A stretch of 64,000 nucleotides of DNA from contig CAJJDN010000019.1 of the NCBI GenBank assembly GCA_905182985.1, positions 112,696 to 176,695 of the forward strand, given 5' to 3'. Under the pieces are notes generated by a model. That model was not told the DNA's origin and ran no database searches. It saw only the letters and a program-made list of their open reading frames with translations. The stretch comes from Paramecium sonneborni. Its lineage: Eukaryota > Ciliophora > Oligohymenophorea > Peniculida > Parameciidae. The position numbers and the translations under genes were made by a program. Positions 1 through 12,475 of the stretch are shown here, one piece after another; the first letter of the stretch is position 1, and the number at the start of each line of letters is the position of its first letter.

Positions 1-2498
1 GACAAATTAAATATCCTATAAGACAATCTCAAACGTGCTATAAGTACTCACCAAAATAGTGATAAGAAACTTCCAACTAGATCATATTCCAATTTTCAAA
101 CTAGAAATATTGGGATTCGAATTTGGGACTTAGATGATAAACGAAATAGTAATTCACTAATGATTAGTTTAAAACCTCTTTATAAATAAGATCCAACCTA
201 CTTTTTTGATAAAGTAAAGCCTAAATAAAGAATTCGTTTAGATTTTAATTTCAAACCAACTTAATAGATTATGCCACTTTCATCTGATCCATCTTCTATT
301 CCATCAAATTTGAAAATATCAAAGAGATTAAGTTTTTCAGATTGTTTGGTATTGAGTTCTCCTTAAAAAAAAGCCAATCATTTATTCATTAAACTTAATT
401 TCTAAATTATCAATAAATCAAGTCCTATTAAAAATGATGAACCAAATCAAACTAATTGTTAGTTAACCAACCTGTAAATAGGTTTTAATTTAGAATAAAC
501 ATTTTTTAATTCATCCTTATTAAATTCAATAAGTAAACCTGTAAAAAATATAAACGAAAATTCAACATGCTCTCTAAAAGAAATACTTTAAAAAAAGTAA
601 GTTCAAAAATATCATAATATGGAAAAAGACACAAACAATCCAAACTCTTAATTAAAATTTAAGGAGTTTTCTATTTTAAATGATAAAACTCATTCAATCT
701 CAATTTTTATATCAACCAATGTCAATATTTTTTAATTTTAATCAATCAACTAAGATCAAATAGATTGTATTTCAAAAGAAATTAAATTCAATTATACTAA
801 TTTAAAAAAGGAAGAAACAATCTAAAATTAAGCAATTTAAAGATTGCCAAAGTTTGATATTGATTCTACTAGATATAATCATTCACTAAAAATTTTATAA
901 AGATAATCTACTATAGATAGAAACTCAAGATTAGATATTATAGTATCAACAATCAAAAAAGAGCAATAATAATAAAATCATAATCAAGTAGCAGAAGCTT
1001 TAATCATAATTAAACCTTAATAATTAGCTCGAGATATTGGTTAAAGAAAACCTAATATATTAAATTTGTTCGTGAATACATTAGATTAATTAAAAAATCC
1101 TAAATTATCAGAATTAAACTTACCAGTCAAGCAAATTAAAAATTTGAAAATACTTAAAGAGGATTAAGTATCAAAATAAAATACTATTGATAAAATATTT
1201 AACTAAGATTCTTTATTAAATTAAGAAAATATTTAAAAGAAAAATAATTAGATAATCAACAGTTTAAGATCAATACATTTATCCTAACTTTTATAGGATT
1301 AGTCTAGCAATTAAAATTTTATTAGTTTGGTTTTAATTCCAATAGTTAATTAAGATGTTTTTGAAAATAGAAAAATCTAACCTAAACTATGTTTCTAATA
1401 TGAGTAAAATTTATAAAAAAACAGAAAAAAGATTGAGGAAATAAAACAATTAATATCGACTTCTAAAAAACAAAATCCTTTGTTATAATTAAGTAATGGT
1501 AAATAGTAATCGATAAAAGAATAAAAATTACAAATAGATACATAAAAGCCTATAAGAAATGTTTCAGTAAGTTCAAATGATAGAAGATAATCATCAGTTG
1601 GATATAACACACCAATAAGAAGTCCAAATTTTATTTAATAAAAAGGAACAATGTAAATGTCAAAAAATGAAAAATCTCCTTTATATAGATTTAAAAAGAT
1701 AAAATATTTGGGAAGAGGAAATATTAGTGATGTTTATTCAGTAACGTAAAATATTATGTATTTCTAAATATAGAGACACAATAACTGGGATGATGACAGC
1801 TTTGAAAATAATTTAAAAATCTGTAATCACAAGCAAAGGTATTTAAGGATTAATTAAAACTGAAATTTGTATTTAAAGTTATATTCATCATCCAAATATA
1901 TTAAAATGTTATGGAGTAATAAATGATGATAAATAAGTATTTATTAATAAAATGTTAGATTGCTTTGGTTTTAGAATTGGGGGACATAACTTTGTTGAAC
2001 TATAGAAAGGAGAAAACATTAAATGAAAAATAAATTATTGATATTATTTATCAAGTTTTAAGAGGAGTAAGTTATTTACATTAATTTGGAATCATACATA
2101 GAGACATAAAACCAGAAAACATACTATTATAAGGAGAAGTTGTTAAATTAGCTGATTTAGGAATATGTATAAAAGCTACAAATTCTTAACAATATTGTGG
2201 AACACCAGGTTATATGGCACCTGAAATAACAATGAATAAAAGATATGATAATAAAGTAGATTGTTATAGTGTTGGTGTATTAATACATGAATTATTATTT
2301 GGAAAGCTTCCAAAGGTGGGTTAATAAATAAATGGTGATACTTAATTAATAAAATTAATGAATAGACTATTGGATGTAAATGTAGCTTTGAGAATTAGTT
2401 GTAAATAAGCCTTAGAATATGAGATGTTTTAAAGTTGTGAAAAAAAGATGGCAAAATATTCAGAAATGATAAAAAACACTATTTTTTGGGATTATTGA
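1..2498 (+). CDS. Ser/Thr protein kinase, 5' end outside the window
   Basis: Frame 1 is open from the first base without a TGA, so the start lies upstream. The first ~565 residues visible are Gln/Asn/Lys/Ser-rich and probably disordered. The kinase domain then begins: Gly-rich loop LGRGNIS near residue 570, the lysine in TALKII, catalytic HRDIKPEN, a DLG (not DFG) metal-binding motif, and an activation-segment end with CGTPGYMAPE. Two introns restore the domain: 1746-1773 (28 nt) and 1937-1958 (22 nt); without them the domain breaks into wrong frames. The product should phosphorylate Ser/Thr on unknown targets. DLG and the overall sequence fit NEK/Aurora/CaMK-like ciliate kinases, but I cannot assign a family. 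It stops 12 bp from the convergent phosphatase gene. Confidence 0.9.
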
Positions 2499-2510
2499 AA
2501 TAATAAATAT

Positions 2511-3960
2511 TCAACTCTTTAAATAAACAACTATGCAAGTAATGTCATCTCTAGCTAAACTATGCCTTTTCCAAGCATTAATAGATTCAGCCATAAGTCT
2601 ATCTGCAGCTAAATCAATATTTTCTTTTTCAATATAAGGAGTAACTACATTCATTACATCTTCATTTGAAAGATATTCCCATACTCCATCAGATGCAATA
2701 ACTATGCATTAATCATATTATGTTAAAGTGAATTCAAATATTTCTGGATCTGCTGTAACTCCAGCCTATGCACCTACTTTATCACCTAAACTTCTTGTCA
2801 TTGCTAATCCTGGTGCATCTATATAAGATAACCAAACTCTTTCAGGACCAATAGAATTTCCATAATAATCTTTTATTAATTAATATATAGATACCTTTCT
2901 AACTCTCAACTCGTCCTCCTGCTTAAAGAATTCTTTATTTTTCATCTTCAACATTTGGTTTATGATCTCTTGTTATTTATATTGCTTTCCAATTCCCCTC
3001 TTAATTTCTACAAATTATAGCTCGAGAATCTCCAACATTCGCTGTCCAAAGTTAATCTTTTTTAATTAAAACAGTAACAGTTGTAGATCCTGACAAAGAT
3101 GTATCTGTTTCAGAATCCCATATCTCTTTATTTGTTGATTCAAATGCTTTTTAAATAACCTTATATTTATTGTCCTCTTTATTTATTAAGGATTCGAGAT
3201 GCTTTGGTAATGCTTACCTAATAAATTGAGAAACTAAATGACCATTAGAACCATGACCATCACATACACCAAACATATTATAACCTAAACTTACTTATTT
3301 TGAAGAAATTTACTTCTCTAAACAATTTGGTAAAACGATAGCCGAATCTTAATTAGTTTTTGATGTCTTATTTGCTTAACATCCAGCTTTTGTTTTAAAA
3401 GCATATTATCCTCCATTCCATGTTCTTGCCATCAACCTTTTTTTATTTAATGACAATTATCTATCTGGACTTTGCTATCTTCTTTCAGGAGTCACACTAT
3501 TGTAATGAGTAATAGCATCTTCTAATCTTTTTTTTAATTACTTTTCATATTTACTTCAATTATTTTGGCACTTCACTTTTTGCTTCCAATTTTGGTAATC
3601 TATTATGAGGCTTTGTTCCATTTGATAGATTCAGCAATTCTAAATTAATTAAATCAAATACTTTGATCACTTTATAAATCTGCTTTTTTGAAATTAGGTA
3701 AACTAGGAAGAGATACTTTTTAATTTATTTTTGGTTCAAACTCATCATTTTTATAACGACGTTACACGTTTCCTTTCAGAGTTCTAATAATTTAAACATT
3801 TTTACTTATGAATTTCTAATTAGTTCTCAATCGTAGTATGTTTTGGAGGTTTGAAATCTAAAATAAAAATTTAATTGATTAATATAAAGGTATTATTGGT
3901 GAATCAAATGTTATCATTAGTACCTGATAAATCTGGAACTTTTTTATTACTGTTGCTCAT
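2511..3960 (-). CDS. PP2C-family (PPM) protein phosphatase
   Basis: Metal-dependent Ser/Thr phosphatase. The catalytic core shows the PP2C signatures in order: NQDSAIV, GVCDGHGSNGH with the metal-binding Asp, GSTTVTVLI, GDSRAII, IASDGVWEYL and the C-terminal DDITCIVVYL. About 150 N-terminal residues are low complexity and interrupted by several tiny introns (25, 22 and 28 nt reconstructed from frame changes and TGA avoidance). The first ATG is at 3958-3960 and needs a first intron of about 66 nt, long for this organism, so the extreme 5' end is less certain. It converges on the kinase gene with 12 bp between the stop codons; opposite enzymatic activities in neighbours need not mean a shared pathway. 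Confidence 0.9.
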
Positions 3961-4575
3961 CTAAATTTATTAAAATTAATAAACTAAATATTATTATACA
4001 ATAATTTTCGTTATTTAACAGAATCATAAATCTTCCATCCGTGTATATAATAGGATTTAAAACATATTCATATAATCTTAATTTAAATTAATCTCTTAAA
4101 ATTTAATACTCATTCTAATCATTCTAAATTATTTATACTTATTATTACAATCAATTTGATAAATTTAATAAATTATCAAAGATATATGACGTTAATTTTA
4201 TTAATTTATATCAAAATGATAAAGCTTTCAAAAAATTTTTATTATCTTTATACATAAAATCAAAAATTTTGCTTTCTTTATTAAATTAATCAAACTTCGC
4301 TTCTTGCTAATTAAAATACAAACACCCAAAACAAATATAAATTTGACTTAAAACTACAAATACAATAATTTATGCAGTAATATTATTTATAATGTCATCA
4401 ATAGAGAAGTTATTTGAATTGATTACTCGTTACATTAATCCAAAGAATTGATTTTTTAATTTTAGCACAAGATCAGTAATTTATATGAATATGAGTATTA
4501 AATAAATTATTATTTAACCCTTTCAGGGAATAGCACACAAAAAATAAAATAATCAATACTCATTGTTATACTTCC
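3961..4575. other. Intergenic, no supported gene
   Basis: AT-rich stretch upstream of the PP2C gene. A 19-codon ORF begins at the ATG near 4393 and has no support. The direct repeat described next starts at 4378. Confidence 0.5.
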
Positions 4576-4701
4576 TCATCTTATTATATTAATTTTCAAT
4601 TATTACATAATTTGCTCAATAGTCTTTTCAATCTACTCTTTATCATGATCATTGTTCAAATTTTTCACTAAATTACAAAATTCCTCCAAATCCTTTAACA
4701 T
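4576..4701 (-). CDS. Possible small protein (41 aa or 3' exon); copy at 5601-5726
   Basis: On the minus strand a ciliate-code ORF from ATG 4701 to TGA 4576 gives a Lys/Glu-rich, helix-prone peptide starting MLKDLEEFCNLVKNL and ending near IEQIMQQLKINIIR. Its composition looks like real protein, unlike the Phe/Leu/Ile-rich random frames around it. It may be only the last exon of a longer gene whose upstream exons I could not resolve. The identical copy at 5601-5726 is part of the suspected assembly duplication. Confidence 0.35.
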
Positions 4702-5116
4702 CAAATATTCTTATGTATTTTTTTTAAACAAAAAATTTATAATTAAGTAAATTATGAAGAAATCTTGAAAAGTAAAGTTAACTATATTATATTCATTATT
4801 CTACACAAGAGTTCGATGATTTTTAAAGGGAAACTATTATTTTTAAATATAACCTAGAATAAAGTAGAGTTAATAAAAAGGATAATTTATAAGAAAGAAA
4901 AAATACATTAATTAAAAGAAAGATTAAATAATTAAATGTTTATATAATAAATTTCACTTCTTAAAAGAAAAGAAATTGATTCTATAAATAAATAATAACT
5001 AAGTTTAGTTAAAAAGCAAAACGCATGTAAAATAGCTTTGTTATTCTTCATATTTTAACTAATTCAATAGACCCTTTTTTGTAAGATATTATTATTAATT
5101 ATTTAAAATATTAAAA

Positions 5117-5401
5117 ATGAACCCATTTAAGGTTTCAAATTTATGTTGTGGAAACCAAAAAAATTTGAAATTTTTCAAGATAGTTATAGAGAATCATGAA
5201 AATGAAAGATAATACATAGAGGTAGATCCTTTAGAAAAGATAAGAGAAATTAAATAAAAAGTATTTGACAATAAAGTTGACCCTGAAAAATCACAATTAT
5301 ATTTTTAGATGAAGAAACTTGAAAATGATTGGACAGTTAAATAAAGTGGTTTGAAAGATTAATGTAAACTATATTTAATATTTGGCGAAAACATAAGAGC
5401 T
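5117..5401 (+). CDS. Ubiquitin-like small protein, copy cut by the N at 5402
   Basis: Identical to the complete gene at 6142-6429 up to the final Ala codon; the stop codon position is replaced by the N. It most probably duplicates the same genomic locus through unmerged contig overlap, and should not be counted as a separate gene. Confidence 0.6.
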
Positions 5402-6141
5402 NTAATATTATTTATAATGTCATCAATAGAGAAGTTATTTGAATTGATTACTCGTTACATTAATCCAAAGAATTGATTTTTTAATTTTAGCACAAGATCA
5501 GTAATTTATATGAATATGAGTATTAAATAAATTATTATTTAACCCTTTCAGGGAATAGCACACAAAAAATAAAATAATCAATACTCATTGTTATACTTCC
5601 TCATCTTATTATATTAATTTTCAATTATTACATAATTTGCTCAATAGTCTTTTCAATCTACTCTTTATCATGATCATTGTTCAAATTTTTCACTAAATTA
5701 CAAAATTCCTCCAAATCCTTTAACATCAAATATTCTTATGTATTTTTTTTAAACAAAAAATTTATAATTAAGTAAATTATGAAGAAATCTTGAAAAGTAA
5801 AGTTAACTATATTATATTCATTATTCTACACAAGAGTTCGATGATTTTTAAAGGGAAACTATTATTTTTAAATATAACCTAGAATAAAGTAGAGTTAATA
5901 AAAAGGATAATTTATAAGAAAGAAAAAATACATTAATTAAAAGAAAGATTAAATAATTAAATGTTTATATAATAAATTTCACTTCTTAAAAGAAAAGAAA
6001 TTGATTCTATAAATAAATAATAACTAAGTTTAGTTAAAAAGCAAAACGCATGTAAAATAGCTTTGTTATTCTTCATATTTTAACTAATTCAATAGACCCT
6101 TTTTTGTAAGATATTATTATTAATTATTTAAAATATTAAAA

Positions 6142-6429
6142 ATGAACCCATTTAAGGTTTCAAATTTATGTTGTGGAAACCAAAAAAATTTGAAATTTTT
6201 CAAGATAGTTATAGAGAATCATGAAAATGAAAGATAATACATAGAGGTAGATCCTTTAGAAAAGATAAGAGAAATTAAATAAAAAGTATTTGACAATAAA
6301 GTTGACCCTGAAAAATCACAATTATATTTTTAGATGAAGAAACTTGAAAATGATTGGACAGTTAAATAAAGTGGTTTGAAAGATTAATGTAAACTATATT
6401 TAATATTTGGCGAAAACATAAGAGCTTGA
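6142..6429 (+). CDS. Ubiquitin-like small protein (95 aa)
   Basis: Intronless 95-residue ORF from ATG 6142 to TGA 6427-6429. After a short N-terminus with a CCG segment, residues ~37-92 follow the ubiquitin-fold pattern: IEVDPLEKIREIKQKVF (strand 2 and helix), QLYFQMKKLENDWT (equivalent to ubiquitin's RLIFAGKQLEDGRT), then GLKDQCKLYLIF for the last strand. No C-terminal Gly-Gly is present; the protein ends ENIRA, so it is probably a ubiquitin-fold protein rather than a conjugated modifier. Family assignment is by pattern, from memory. Promoter sequence is shared with the repeat unit. Confidence 0.7.
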
Positions 6430-6560
6430 CTAATATATGATTATTATTTAAATTACAATATTGAAGAAAAATATTTTTCAATCAAGAAAATTTAGGTGTG
6501 TTTTATTATATTTTTAAATGAATAAATATAATACAAAAAAACTCATTTTAATTCTTAGAT

Positions 6561-7922
6561 TCATGATGGTTCTTCATCATAAAGTTATTTAATTCTTTAT
6601 TATTATAATTACCATTTGAGCTACAAATTTTCACAAATTAGTTCAAAATACGACTTTCGATTGAACTCTATTATATATTTTTAAAATTACATGTCTATTA
6701 TTAATCACATACCCAAATAACTAATGGAGATTATTTGCAATTAAAGTAAGTATTAAAATCAAGAGTATTGGAGTCATTTTCATATAGAAAAATAGCATCA
6801 AGTTCAACATTTTTTATCGTTCTTTTTCCTGTTATGCTATTTTTCATTTCTATTTTTCCTTTAATTAAAGATACTGTTTTTCCTTTATCTGTTATATTGT
6901 CATTAAACTTTTTAAAAGACAATTCGATTGGAAACAAAAATGATTCTCCTATTTCTAAATTAGGAATTGTAATTTAATATTAATGTTAATGTTACAATTC
7001 AATCCATCCTTCACTATGTATTTCATTGATCAATATATTTTCAAAAGGAATATTTTATAGATTTGTTGAGATAGTTATAGTTACATCATCCCATAAATTG
7101 AATGGAAAATTAGCAAATGCTTCTTCCAAACATTAAAAGACTTATTATTCATCAGTTATTATATAATGTTTTCCAAATCTTAGATTAGTTATAGCTTATA
7201 ATCTTTTATTAGCATTTGAATTACTGAATCCAAATGAATCAATAGTAAAAACATCATAATTATATTCTAATTACTTTCTAATTTTTGTTAGAGCAATTTC
7301 ATCTTAACCATCTGAGAAAATGAAAATTCTTGCCCAATTGTTTTTATTTTTTCTTTAATTTATAACATCAAAAGCAACTTCAGTTCCTTTCCATAACTAA
7401 GTTGTTCCAATACATTACAAATCATTAATAACAAATGCAAAATATTCTTAAGTTTCTGATGTTACTTTTTACAAACCTGTTAGAAGTTTCCCTTCATTAT
7501 TGAAACTAATCAAGCATAATCTATCTTAATCTCTAAGATTATTATGTATTGAATGCAAGATTTATTTTACATACTCAATTTTTTATCCTTACATACTATT
7601 GCTAATGTCAATTAAACAAAACTTATATTGATGAATATATTACTAAATCTACACCAATTTAATCTAATTCTTCTAGAGTTTTTGTTCTTAATTATAAAAC
7701 AATAGGAATAGTTTGTTAAGTCAAATTTAAAATGTTAGACCCTGGGTTAACTGAAAACATGTCAAATTATATATCATCGTCAAGAGGCTATTTATTTATG
7801 GAACTTCTGCTTGGAATGCTTTACTAGGTTCTTTGACTGAATCTATTTTTAGATTCGCTCTAACTATTTTTTAGATCATTATCCTAAGGTTAGGTTTTAA
7901 CTTTTTGATTAAGATTTTGCAT
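6561..7922 (-). CDS. von Willebrand factor A domain protein 1
   Basis: A vWA domain starts around residue 90 with a complete MIDAS motif (FCLIDISNSMQG, i.e. DxSxS), followed by DRLCLISFN, GTTQLWKGTEVAFDVI and RIFIFSDGQDE (metal-site Asp). An intron of about 22 nt splits the codons just before the MIDAS strand; another of 23 nt lies near the 3' end, after which the reading ends LYDEEPS-stop at 6561. The N-terminus (MQNLNQ...) is Gln/Ser/Lys rich. I chose ATG 7922; the frame stays open upstream without a clear ATG, so a longer start through an unrecognised intron is possible. The domain fold implies a Mg2+-dependent protein-binding role. It is a paralogue of the next gene, which lies 201 bp upstream in the same orientation. 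Confidence 0.8.
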
Positions 7923-8123
7923 AGTGTTCGATTTTTGGATAGGTTTTTTCTTTTTTTGTTGGAATGAAAAAGAAGATGACCCTCCATCAGTTTCAAGGAG
8001 TCCATAACTTCTCCACTTTGAAATATTGTGATCTTAACTCACAGCACTCCTACAATTTATTTTATATTTACTCTGTTGAAGGAATTTACATATATAAATT
8101 TATATTTATATTGTTAATAATGA

Positions 8124-10013
8124 TCATGGTTTGCATTTCTTTGAATATTATACCTTCTAAACCCACATCATTTATTTTTTATTTTAAAATTATGATTATT
8201 CTTCTTACTACAATTAAATTCCAGATGCATCAAATTTTGCATTTATTCCTTATTAATTGTAATTGTTAGAAATAATTTAATACATTTATTTACTTCCAAA
8301 TTTATTGAAATATTCTTTTTTAGCTGCCTATTTAACTTATTCAAGATCAGACACAATATTTTTACATTTTTCTGATAATTATTGATTTTCTTACACTTTA
8401 GAAATAAGTGAATCAATTAAATCTATAGCTTAAGAATTTTATCTATTTTAACATTTCTGTAATGCAGATTTGATCACTTCTGCTGATTCAACTCTAAAAA
8501 CTTATTCTGTAACAAAACTTAAAAATAAGTATAATTGTTTACTAATTTTATTCTTCAATAATAGTTTAATTTTCATCAATAAATTTCAAATATAATTCAG
8601 CTTATTTTTAAATAGTTTCTTGAGTTTAAGAACTCGTAATTTATACTTCAGCTTAAAATAATAGTACATCTTCTTAAGGTAACTTAATTAATATATTATA
8701 TAAAAAATACATTATTATTAATATATGGTATACTAAGTTTAAAAACGAAATCTCTTCTTTATCCTTCTGCTAGATAAGGTATTTTAAGTTTAATAGTTTA
8801 GTTATTTGATTTATCTTATCCATAAAATTTAGAGATGGTTATAGCATCATATGGAGTTTAAGTTTTATTTTATAAAGTTATATTAATATTTGTTGCAACC
8901 ATAGAAGTGAGAGCACCAAGTGCATCAACAAAAAACTCATCAAGTAAAGATATGTTATTAACAAAATAGAAACTACCTTTTCCCAAATTAGAAATTTTAG
9001 TCATCAATTTAGCATCATGATCACTACCAAAACCAAAAGAATGTATAGTAAGTGTTTATGAATAATAGGCTAATTATTTTTGAATTTAAGGAATTGCAGC
9101 TTCATCTTAACCATCTGATAACACAAAAATAGCTGTCACGTTATTCACATTTTTTCTATATTTAATTTATTTTAAAGCCATTTAAGTACCTAAACTAATT
9201 ACTGTTCCACCATTAGCTTAAATCTTAGAAATGATTTCCGAATAATATGTTTTATTCTCATCAGTCACTCTTCTTAAATTAGTCAATCTTTAACACGTAT
9301 CATCAAATTATATTAAACATAATCTATCTTTTGGTCCTAAAAAATTTAGTAAAATGTTTAATGTTTATTTAACCATATCTATTTTCTCTCCACTCATACT
9401 CCCACTTCTATCTATTACACAAAGCTTTATTTTTAAATATATATATATTTACTAAATCTACTCCAACTTTTGAATGTTATTGTTAATCCATATTAAATTG
9501 GTTCTAGGCATCTCCCTCAATCTGTTAAGGCACTTATTAATGTTAAACTTCTTTTGCTTTTATACCTACCAAACATGAAAGTTCCTTTCTTTCGTTAAAC
9601 TTTACAGTCTTAAATTCAGAAGCTAAGTAAAATTCAACATTTTCATTAAGATTATATACTTAGCCTTCTTAAACTTGTTGTTATTATTAAATCTAATCTA
9701 TATCAAAACTTTCATCATCATCAAATTGTATTTGTTTAGCATATTTATCATCAATAATTTCTTATTCAATATAATCATCATTCTATTGTTATTTTATTGC
9801 TTATTATTATTATTATTATTATTGTTATTGTTATTATTGTTATTATTTCTTTTTATTGATTATTTTTTTTGTATCGTATTTTCCATTCTTTATACGAACA
9901 CCAAAATAATCAAAATCTTCCTTATCTTGTTCATTACTTTAAATCACAGTTTCAAAGACCTGAATCAATTGATTTGGAACATATATTTCATTTAAATTCT
10001 CTTATTGTAGCAT
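8124..10013 (-). CDS. von Willebrand factor A domain protein 2, with polyQ tract
   Basis: Begins MLQQENLNEIYVPNQ (ATG 10013) and stops at 8124. N-terminal ~170 residues carry a polyglutamine run (forward strand about 9805-9850, encoded by TAA and CAA) and acidic/Gln-rich segments. The vWA domain has a perfect MIDAS, LCVIDRSGSMSGEK, then DRLCLIQFDD, NGGT..SLGTQMALKQI and FVLSDGQDE. A 28-nt intron falls just before the MIDAS at the same place as the intron in the neighbouring vWA gene, supporting duplication of an ancestral gene. After the domain follow a beta-rich region and a helical tail. Probably cytosolic: no signal peptide or membrane segment is evident. Partners unknown. Confidence 0.85.
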
Positions 10014-10061
10014 AATATTTATATAATTTTATTATGATTTTATTATTGAATATAACTTCTA

Positions 10062-11555
10062 TCAAAAGACATTACAAGCTTCACAACCTCCTGTTTTTGT
10101 TTGTATAATCTCTGTTGGTGCTTGCTATTACCTAAAATATTATAATTAAGTTATTATTACAAATCAATCTATTGTTCTGGTAAATTTTATTTAACTTCAA
10201 TAACCTGTTGTTATTCTTAAATTATTTATTATTGTTCTTCTTCAACAACAACCTATTTAATTTCTTATTGTTAATTCTCTTAAATATCAATATTTTCATG
10301 TTATATTGTTTCCACAATTTATGGAACATATTACTAAAAATAGATTTAAAAATAAAACTTGATTATAACTTTTAGAGAAATCTAAATTGCTAAAGCTAGA
10401 TTCTATTTATTCTGTAAATTTATCATTTAAAATTTAAGCTTATTGATAACTATGAATTTTTTTGGTCATAGCATCATGCATAAATTAATAACCCTTATGT
10501 ATTGTATCTAAAAAGGTTATTCTATCCTATAAAATTTTTGCTTTATCCTAATTCTTGTTAGTTTCTGATTAAATTTTTTACTTTTCAAGAGCATGCTAAA
10601 AATAATATAAAAAAATATACTGTCTGTAATAACTTCTCATTATCATGAATCTCTTTGGATTACTTCTCTACATCAATCATTAATTCTACAATCTTAAAGA
10701 TGATCTTAATTTAAGCTTAGATTGCTGGTGTTAAAATATTAGAAGATATTATCTAATCCTTCTGTTTTATTAAATTTTAAGTTCTTTCAAATTCATCTTT
10801 TTTCATATCTACAGCTTTCACTTTTCCTAATCTTTCTTTGAAGTCTTAAGATCCTTCAGGCTTCTCGAATACTTATTCCTTAAAAGATATTAAATATAAA
10901 TCAACTTTGAAATTGTTCCAATAATAACTTGAGGCTGGTTCTTTATAAATAACAACTAACGTCCATATCCATAACTCATTAACAGGACTTTCTTTGTCTT
11001 TATTCTTTATATTTAATTACTCTATCATTATATAATACAATTACTTAAGTCATTAATATTCAATGAATTAGCATCATCCTATCTCATTTTATTCAAACCT
11101 ACAATTTTCTTTTTAGCCTCTTAAATATTATTTTGAAGTTCTTTTTCATCATGCTTAGGTACTATAGCTTATAACCTTTGTATCTCATCTTGAGATATTT
11201 TTAGGTCTGCTTCAATCTAACAGATATATATATCATAATTACTGATTTTTTTTATTCTCTGTTCACTTATAAATGTTATTATAGTCGATTACTTTCAATT
11301 GTTAACGTTTCTATAATATTTTAAAGTGTGATTTTCTAAATTCTCTTTCAATATATTACCTCTTTTCCAAAGTATTCTTTATCTTAATGTAAGGAATCTC
11401 TGACAAATTTCTCAATTAAATTCAAACGATTTGATGTGTACTTTACTGCTGCTGCCTAATCACTATGTCCAGGGTTAACTTCCTTAAGCTACTAAATTTA
11501 GAGATTCTGATTTCATATAAAGACTTTTTACTTTTAGATTATCAAGTTTGCTCAT
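10062..11555 (-). CDS. Coiled-coil protein of unknown function
   Basis: Starts MSKLDNLKN (ATG 11555) and ends GGCEACNVF (TGA 10062). Introns of 25, ~24, 26 and ~23 nt keep the frame open. The product is dominated by charged, heptad-like helices (for example DEIQRLQAIVPKHDEKELQ and KAVDMKKDEFERTQ), a Trp-rich patch (VNELWIW, YYWNNF) in the middle, and a Gln/Glu-rich stretch before the C-terminal CxxC. I do not recognise a family; a structural or scaffolding role is only a guess from the coiled coil. It is 48 bp upstream of the vWA2 start, same strand. Confidence 0.7.
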
Positions 11556-12475
11556 AAATTATAAATATTTATCATTTAATTTAGCCTTAAAATAAAGATG
11601 TCATTTCTTTATTCAAAATTATTATCCTTCCATTCTTCACATTAATTACATTACATTATTTCTTTTATATAACCATATGTGATTTCTTATTCTTTTAATT
11701 ATGATTTTTATATTTAGAAATTTAGATGTCTTTTCTAATTTTTTTCATTCATTCATTCAATACTGGTTCTATTTTTACTCCTTTTTATTTATATATTACT
11801 TGCTTTTCAGATTATTCTTCATCTATACATCAAATCATTTTTTTCTTAAGAGATTTTTAAATCTCATAATAAAAAGTTTATCATTTTAATTCCAATATCA
11901 ATATGATACCTTTACTGACATCTAGTTCTTGTTTTATGAAGATTCATATTAGTAAAAAATATGTATATTGTTGATTTTTAGAATTTCATCTGATTTTTGC
12001 AAAGATTATTACACAAATGATAAAGCAAAATAATTTATGTTAAATATTTACCAAATCTGTTTTTGAAAGAGAATACACAATTATCTAAACTTAGAAGATT
12101 AATTTATTTTTTTTAATTTTAAATTATTATCGATACCTTGAAGAAATATCTATGTGTTTTTATTTATCAATTAGTTCTATAATAATCACTGGATTGTTTT
12201 ATCAAGAAGTTTAATAAATTATATTATCGATTTCTTTACTAATGAAATTTTATTAAAATAATTTATACTTATTTACAAAAAGTGATCATAAAAAAACATT
12301 TGATTTAAAATATCAGAAAGATTCATTATTCATTTAGCAAAATGCTAAAAGTTCATTAAAGAAAGATATAAAAATAAATATAATAACTATTATTTCTATC
12401 AATATCATTTTGTTATATTTAACAGAGATATTTTATTTTTTCCCATTTATCCTGTTAACAGTCTTCTCCTCTTGA
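11556..12475. other. Intergenic, about 920 bp, nothing recognised
   Basis: AT-rich sequence between two minus-strand genes. Ciliate-code frames are short or give Phe/Leu/Ile-rich random-looking peptides. No RNA gene or repeat was recognised. Confidence 0.4.

Larger units (their letters stand above)
4378..6426. repeat. Exact 1,024-bp direct repeat abutting a single N (5402)
   Basis: Bases 4378-5401 reappear as 5403-6426 at a constant offset of 1,025, with one N at 5402 between them. I saw no differences between the copies. The left copy breaks off exactly at the N, in the middle of the last codons of the small ubiquitin-fold gene, and the right copy continues into unique sequence. This is what two overlapping contigs joined without merging would look like. 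I infer an assembly artefact rather than a true tandem duplication, so everything within it probably exists once in the genome. Confidence 0.85.

Noticed and set aside
9675..9995. Plus-strand ORF rich in leucine
   Set aside because: Antisense shadow of the polyQ-bearing N-terminus of the second vWA gene.
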